This document shows positions 59,801-64,000 of a stretch of DNA of 64,000 bases, in pieces. Below the pieces are notes generated by a model. It did not search any database. It was not told the DNA's origin and saw only the letters and a list, made by a program, of their open reading frames with translations. Source of the stretch: Mesostigma viride. Lineage: Eukaryota > Streptophyta > Mesostigmatophyceae > Mesostigmatales > Mesostigmataceae. Each line of letters begins with the position of its first letter. The first letter of the stretch is position 1. A program made the translations under genes and the position numbers. The stretch lies in NCBI GenBank assembly GCA_009746045.1, contig RPFO01000644.1, positions 582,501 to 646,500 on the forward strand. The letters run 5' to 3'.

Positions 59801-62571
59801 TGGTGCCCTCCCCCACCTTCCTGTTGCAGATAATCTACGACGAGCACGAGGGGCCGTACGTGGGGGTGGGGGTGGGGGGAATACGTAGGGGAGTGGGGTT
59901 TATGCTTGCATGACGGCCGTACGTGGGCAGGAGGGGTGGCAAGTGCTCGTATGCGTGGTGGGGGTTGTGCGGAACTTTTAGCCTCATGTTTCCACAACGC
60001 ATGACGGCCGTACGTGGGCAGGAGGGGTGGCAAGTGCTCGTATGCGTGGTGGGGGTTGTGCGGAACTTTTAGCCTCATGTTTCCGCAACGCATGACGGCC
60101 GTACGTGGGCAGGAGGGGTGGCGAGTGCTCGTATGCGTGGTGGGGTGTGTGCGGAACTTTTAGCCTCATGTTTCCACAACGCATGACGGCCGTACGTGGG
60201 CAGGAGGGGTGGCGAGTGCTCGTAAGCGTGGTGGGGGGTGTGCGGAACTTTTAGCCTCATGTTTCCACAACGCATGACGGCCCGTATGTCCGCTGATGGG
60301 GGGGGGCGGGCTTGAGGGTGTGTGGTTGGTACGTTGCCGCGACCCCCTCGTCTATCGCGTGATGGGGCGTACGTAGGGGCGGAGGGGCACATGCATGGTA
60401 GAAGGGTGGCGGTGGGCACATGGCCGCAGGTTGGTCACCACTTGGCAGGCGGGGCCACATATGGGGTGGCGGTGGTGGCGACGTGTAGGGTCGTTGGAGA
60501 CTTTTCCTTTGGTGACATTTGCGGCTTGTTTGGCCCACAAGCTACTGAGTGGGGCGGAAGCAGCCTAACCCGTGATGGATGTTTCTGTTGTGCCCGCTTG
60601 CCCGGCAGGGGCGTGCAGATCTGACTAGGGCCTTGGTTTGACCTTGCCGTGTGGATACAATGCATCTGCTATGATTCTTTTGCTGTGACGCATGTGCGAT
60701 GATGCTGGGTGTGTATACCTGTGCAACACGAACGTAGTGGAAATGTACTTTGTGTTTGGCACGCACTTGCTCTGCCGGCCGTGAAGTCTTTTCGTCAGGA
60801 CGCTAGCTCTGCCCCAGATATCTAGCTTGCATGCTCCTCTGATCAGGACTCAGGGCATTTATCTCTCTCATCACAAAATCAACTACCCATGCTTTACCTT
60901 GAGAATCAACTACCCTTGCTTTTACCCTTGCTTTACTGTAAGTCCTTACCTTGACCTCCTGCTTGCGTTCCGTCCATGTGCAAGCCCCAATGGTAACATA
61001 AAAAGTAACAAACCTTCCAAGTACCTCTGCCTCATTAGTACCTCTGCGTGCTTTTCTTTGCCGCTGGCATCCCATCCGGCCCCTGTCTCTGCCCCAGGCC
61101 GGTGCACCATTTTGACCTGTACCGCTTGGAGGGGGGCGGCAAGACGTACGACCTGGGTCGTCTCGACCTGGACCACTCGTTCGCCTCAGGTACGCGCACA
61201 TCATGTTTTTGGTCACGCATGTGGCAGAGTGCACCAACCTGGACTTCTTGTTCGCCTCAGGTATGCGCGCCCTAAGGTTTTGGTGCGTCCTGCAGCAGGT
61301 AGTTCCTGTACCCCCCGCGTTTTGCGTTGCTGGTCATCGTTCCCAGCACCATGGTGGAGGGGAACGTCTGTGTGCAGATGTGCCTCGCAAGTGGCACGTC
61401 TTCGTGGGAGGATGGCAGGGCCCGACGTCGTCAAGTGCCAACGCGTCTCAAATGTTTATTTGAACAAGGTGTTATAGATAAAGATGGATTAATTACTCGG
61501 GCTGGCTTAAGAGCGAAGTTTGGCTGCTTGCCATCTCAGGATCATTGTATGGAAATTCTGCCGGGCCATCTTGCGCCATTTCCCACTTGGATGCCACAAA
61601 AGAGTACTGCGTCCAACCTGCATCCACGCGCCCTCATGGCTACCTTGTTTCGACCTCCTGTTGCCTGTTGTTGGATGCTACCCGCAACTCTGGCGTCCAT
61701 AGCCGTTTCGCTGATCGAGTGGGCCGACCGCCTCACAGGCAGCAACCGGCAGTCCCTGACAGGCGCAACCTCCCTGCCAGAAGATCGGCTTGATGTGTAC
61801 ATCTCCATGGCCGTGGCGGTGAGCGTGCCGAATAGGGATGATAGCATTAGAGTTTTGTATTAGCACATTGCTGCCTGGTACCTAAGCTGGACAGTGGGAT
61901 CCTCGAATATGAATTTTGTTTCCTAAAGATATACGGCGAGAACGGATGATGAGGTGCCTAGGCCTTCCTCACTGGCAGCTGAAGCGGGCTTGATAGGCAT
62001 TTTTTTTAAACAATGTTGCCAAGGACTGCGCATGAGTGCACGTTCATGTCTTTGTGGGCATCATCGTGCTAGGTTATCCTGAGACTTTAAGCTCCCCTGG
62101 ACCTCTTAGCTAATGTATCTTTTCCGCCTCCCTTTTGGCGCATTACCTGTGCCTCAAACTTGCGCATTACCATCGGTGGATGTGAACCCGCCATCTGGCA
62201 AACAGACAAGCAGGGGAATATCCTCGTTTGACGATGCAGGGGACTTGCGATCACGCACCCTCAGCCCACCAGGCAGCGAAGATGCCCATGAGGAATCCGG
62301 TCGGCCGGACAGCGCTGATTCCGCAGAACCCGCAGCCGGTTTTGATGGGCCACTTGAAGAGGCGCCAGCTGGCGCTGATAGTCCTGCAGAGATCATGGTC
62401 ACAGAAGACATGCTTCCACGGGGCTTTGTCCTGGTGCCACGTGGCACCCGGTGGCAGCGTGTCGTGGCGCGCCTGGCCCAAGCGGTGGAAGCCGCTCAAT
62501 CCTGCGCAGGCAATGATGGTGAGGGGCCGGCCTTGGGCGGCCTTCAGGTTGCTCCCAAGGAAAGCATGTAG
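56829..62571 (+). CDS. tsaE: TsaE, tRNA t6A biosynthesis ATPase, 6 exons, about 496 aa
   Basis: TsaE is the P-loop protein needed with TsaB/TsaD/TsaC for t6A37 modification of ANN-decoding tRNAs in bacteria and organelles. Exons 56829-57333, 58626-58845, 59760-59855, 61098-61189, 61703-61818 and 62110-62571 agree in phase with GT-AG borders. Visible motifs: Walker A GDVGMGKS at residues 232-239, the switch VPSPTF, HFDLYRL at 278-284, and VSLIEWADRL at 306-315. These match the family in order and spacing. The core of about 150 residues is flanked by a long N-terminal part, plausibly organellar targeting, and a tail of about 150 residues ending near LVPRGTRWQRVVARL. A later in-frame ATG at 56913 could be the start. 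Exon 1 is linked only by splice phase, so its membership is less sure. Three introns carry tandem copies of their donor edges. Confidence 0.85.
58826..58925 (+). repeat. About 24-bp copies of the TsaE exon 2 donor edge
   Basis: The exon 2 end (GCATGGGCAAGAGCGTGTTC, TGgtgag) is followed by three shorter, diverged units: GCATGGGCAAACGCGTGGTG then AGGG, a GTGTGCTCCTGTGAGGG unit, and AAGAGGGTGCAGTGGTGAGG. Each ends in a GTGAG donor-like site. Confidence 0.75.
59853..60292 (+). repeat. 91-bp array seeded by the TsaE exon 3 donor
   Basis: The exon 3 border GGCC/gtacgtggg at 59853 recurs as GGCCGTACGTGGGCAGGAGG at 59915, 60006, 60097 and 60188, with a partial fifth at 60279. The period is exactly 91 bp. 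Every full unit keeps a GTACGT donor. Confidence 0.93.
61166..61272 (+). repeat. 71-bp duplication of the TsaE exon 4 donor edge
   Basis: The exon 4 end TTCGCCTCAGgtacgcgc at 61180 is repeated as TTCGCCTCAGgtatgcgc at 61251, with the preceding GACCTGGACCACTCG echoed as AACCTGGACTTCTTG. Using the second donor would insert 71 nt and shift the frame. Confidence 0.88.
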
Positions 62572-63929
62572 TGGATTTGAGACAGGCGTCCCTTGCTTCC
62601 CAAAGGTTAGGTGAACATGGCTCACTAGTCCTGGCAAGGAACCCGTTCTAAGAATGCGACTGGTGTGGGTTTCAATTTACTCTGAAGACCATTGGGAATT
62701 ATTTATCTTGTTTTCTCACTTAATATTTATATCCATGTGCCTCCATTGGAAGACTAGGGAATGCGTACATGGAAAGGTGCTTATAGCAGCGCACTAGCTG
62801 GTTGGTATGTACATGTGTGTACAGGCTCACTGGTTTAGAACTGTGTGTGGCCAATTAATTTCTCGATAGTGAGTTGCATGGGATCGTCGAGGGAGCCCTA
62901 GCTCCTCTCACTGCCCCTGCAAGTGGGCGGCAGGCCACACAGAGCTCTCGATCTCCACATCACATGGTGCGGGCGCAACTGTGGGGGCAATATACAGCAA
63001 GGAGTAGGCTGATCGATGTGAAGCTCATGCATGGCATGCATGCATATAGCTTCTTATTTCTATAGAGCTATAGCTGGCCTGCGCTGGTTGTCTCATTGAT
63101 ATAACTTCTTTAATAATATAGATATAGAAAGCTGGAACTGCAAAGCTAGCTATGGTACGGATACCCGTGGGCTACTTCCTTTAGGCTGCATGCATGCACT
63201 AATTATACCAGTTGTGCTCCTAGATCTACTCGTGCTTTATTGACTAACTGATTGTCATGATCATATCCATGCACAAGGCTACACATTTCCATCTCCATTC
63301 ATAAAAAAATTGGCTGACGGCGGAGCTCAGATCTTTTGCGTCTGAGCCCCAAATTCGGTCAGATCACTTGCATTCGATGCGCCTTTTTAAGACGCACTCG
63401 CCAGGATAATCGGTTACGGCTGAATTGCAGTATCGACAAAGTTACGCATGTGACAAGCAGCTATTACGACTCCAAACTTAAAGCAAAACGAGGTTTGGAA
63501 AAGGAGCTTTCCGGCTCCCAGCCCAACCCACTCGCCATCGTCCTTTCCGGCCAGTCGTCTGGGCCCGCCAACCCACCGCCAGCAAATTAACCCATCGCCA
63601 AGCGCCTCGCCAGAGCCCAAGAAACCATGCTGCGACAAATGCAAATGGCGTCAGTACCTAGACTACGCAAGCTTTTCTTTCCGCGGCTTGCTGCGACTGA
63701 CCGACGCAGAATGCGCCGAGATAGGCCAGTACTACGCACAGGAACACAAGTTCCGTGGGCCCGATGGGCGCCCATCCCCGCCGACAAAGTGGAGGAGTTC
63801 CTCACCCTGCCAGAATTCAACCATCGCCTCGCTATCCTTTTCAGCTTCTTCAAGCTAACTGGCGACGGACCTCCCCGCCCGGCCTGCGCAGCCAGCAGCC
63901 ACATAGGCTAGCTCCCTCCCTCTGCAAGG
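62572..63929. other. Gene-free stretch with a coding-like patch
   Basis: Most of it is AT-rich and unremarkable. At about 63594-63860 one forward frame reads with a Cys-rich opening (KKPCCDKCKWRQYLDYA) and an acidic/aromatic run (RLTDAECAEIGQYYAQEHKF). It looks like protein but has no start or family I recognise. It could be an exon or an old transposon fragment. Confidence 0.45.
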
Positions 63930-64000
63930 ATGACATCCGGCCGAGCAGCGCTGGAGGAGCACGTGACCTGGCCGTCGGACGAGAAGCTGACCTCGGTGAA
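63930..64000 (+). CDS. Possible 5' end of a gene cut by the window edge
   Basis: An ATG at 63930 opens a frame (MTSGRAALEEHVTWPSDEKL...) that is still open at the last base. Codon use is GC-rich like the exons of neighbouring genes. Too short to assign. Confidence 0.4.
   Translation, partial: MTSGRAALEEHVTWPSDEKLTSV

Overview
The window looks like nuclear DNA of a photosynthetic protist, most likely a green-lineage microalga. The genes are split by GT-AG introns with consistent reading phases. Two proteins have plausible transit-peptide-like N-termini. Gene content includes a TsaE homologue, a plant/alga-type NTF2-fold membrane protein and a CK1/TTBK-type kinase. Coding exons are GC-rich. 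Introns and intergenic DNA are full of microsatellites, minisatellites, small inverted-repeat transposons and LINE remnants. I saw no rRNA, tRNA, CRISPR array or bacterial-style operon, and no LTR or virus-like element.

Layout, left to right: (1) 1-3.4 kb, repeats. (2) 3.43-10.96 kb (+), a six-exon gene for a 378-aa NTF2-fold protein with a C-terminal membrane helix. (3) 11-15.4 kb, a transposon nest: an ACCCGTGTT-TIR element fragment, a 5'-truncated LINE, short boxes attached to microsatellites, and a hAT-type MITE with a perfect 8-bp target duplication. (4) 15.4-27.2 kb (-), a TTBK-like kinase gene whose last exon encodes a disordered tail of about 970 aa. (5) 29.65-35.9 kb (+), a gene for a membrane-anchored, low-complexity/coiled-coil protein of unknown function. 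(6) 37.4-44.3 kb (-), an RLE-type LINE with PHD, RING-H2 and C2H2-like fingers upstream of its reverse transcriptase, headed by ten 170-bp monomers. (7) 45.7-55.9 kb (-), a nine-exon gene for a 538-aa class A beta-lactamase-fold serine hydrolase, with two huge G4-prone arrays in its introns. (8) 56.8-62.6 kb (+), a six-exon TsaE gene. (9) 63.9 kb (+), the possible start of another gene at the window edge.

The genes do not form a pathway. What unites them is how their introns have changed. In at least four genes, an exon edge together with its splice site has been copied in tandem into the adjacent intron, with units of about 24, 35, 71, 91 and 130 bp. This makes ladders of decoy donor or acceptor sites. 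I consider this the most interesting signal in the window. The PHD+RING LINE with a monomer-repeat 5' end and the inverted pair of CCCA/CCCG arrays around two catalytic-domain exons come next.
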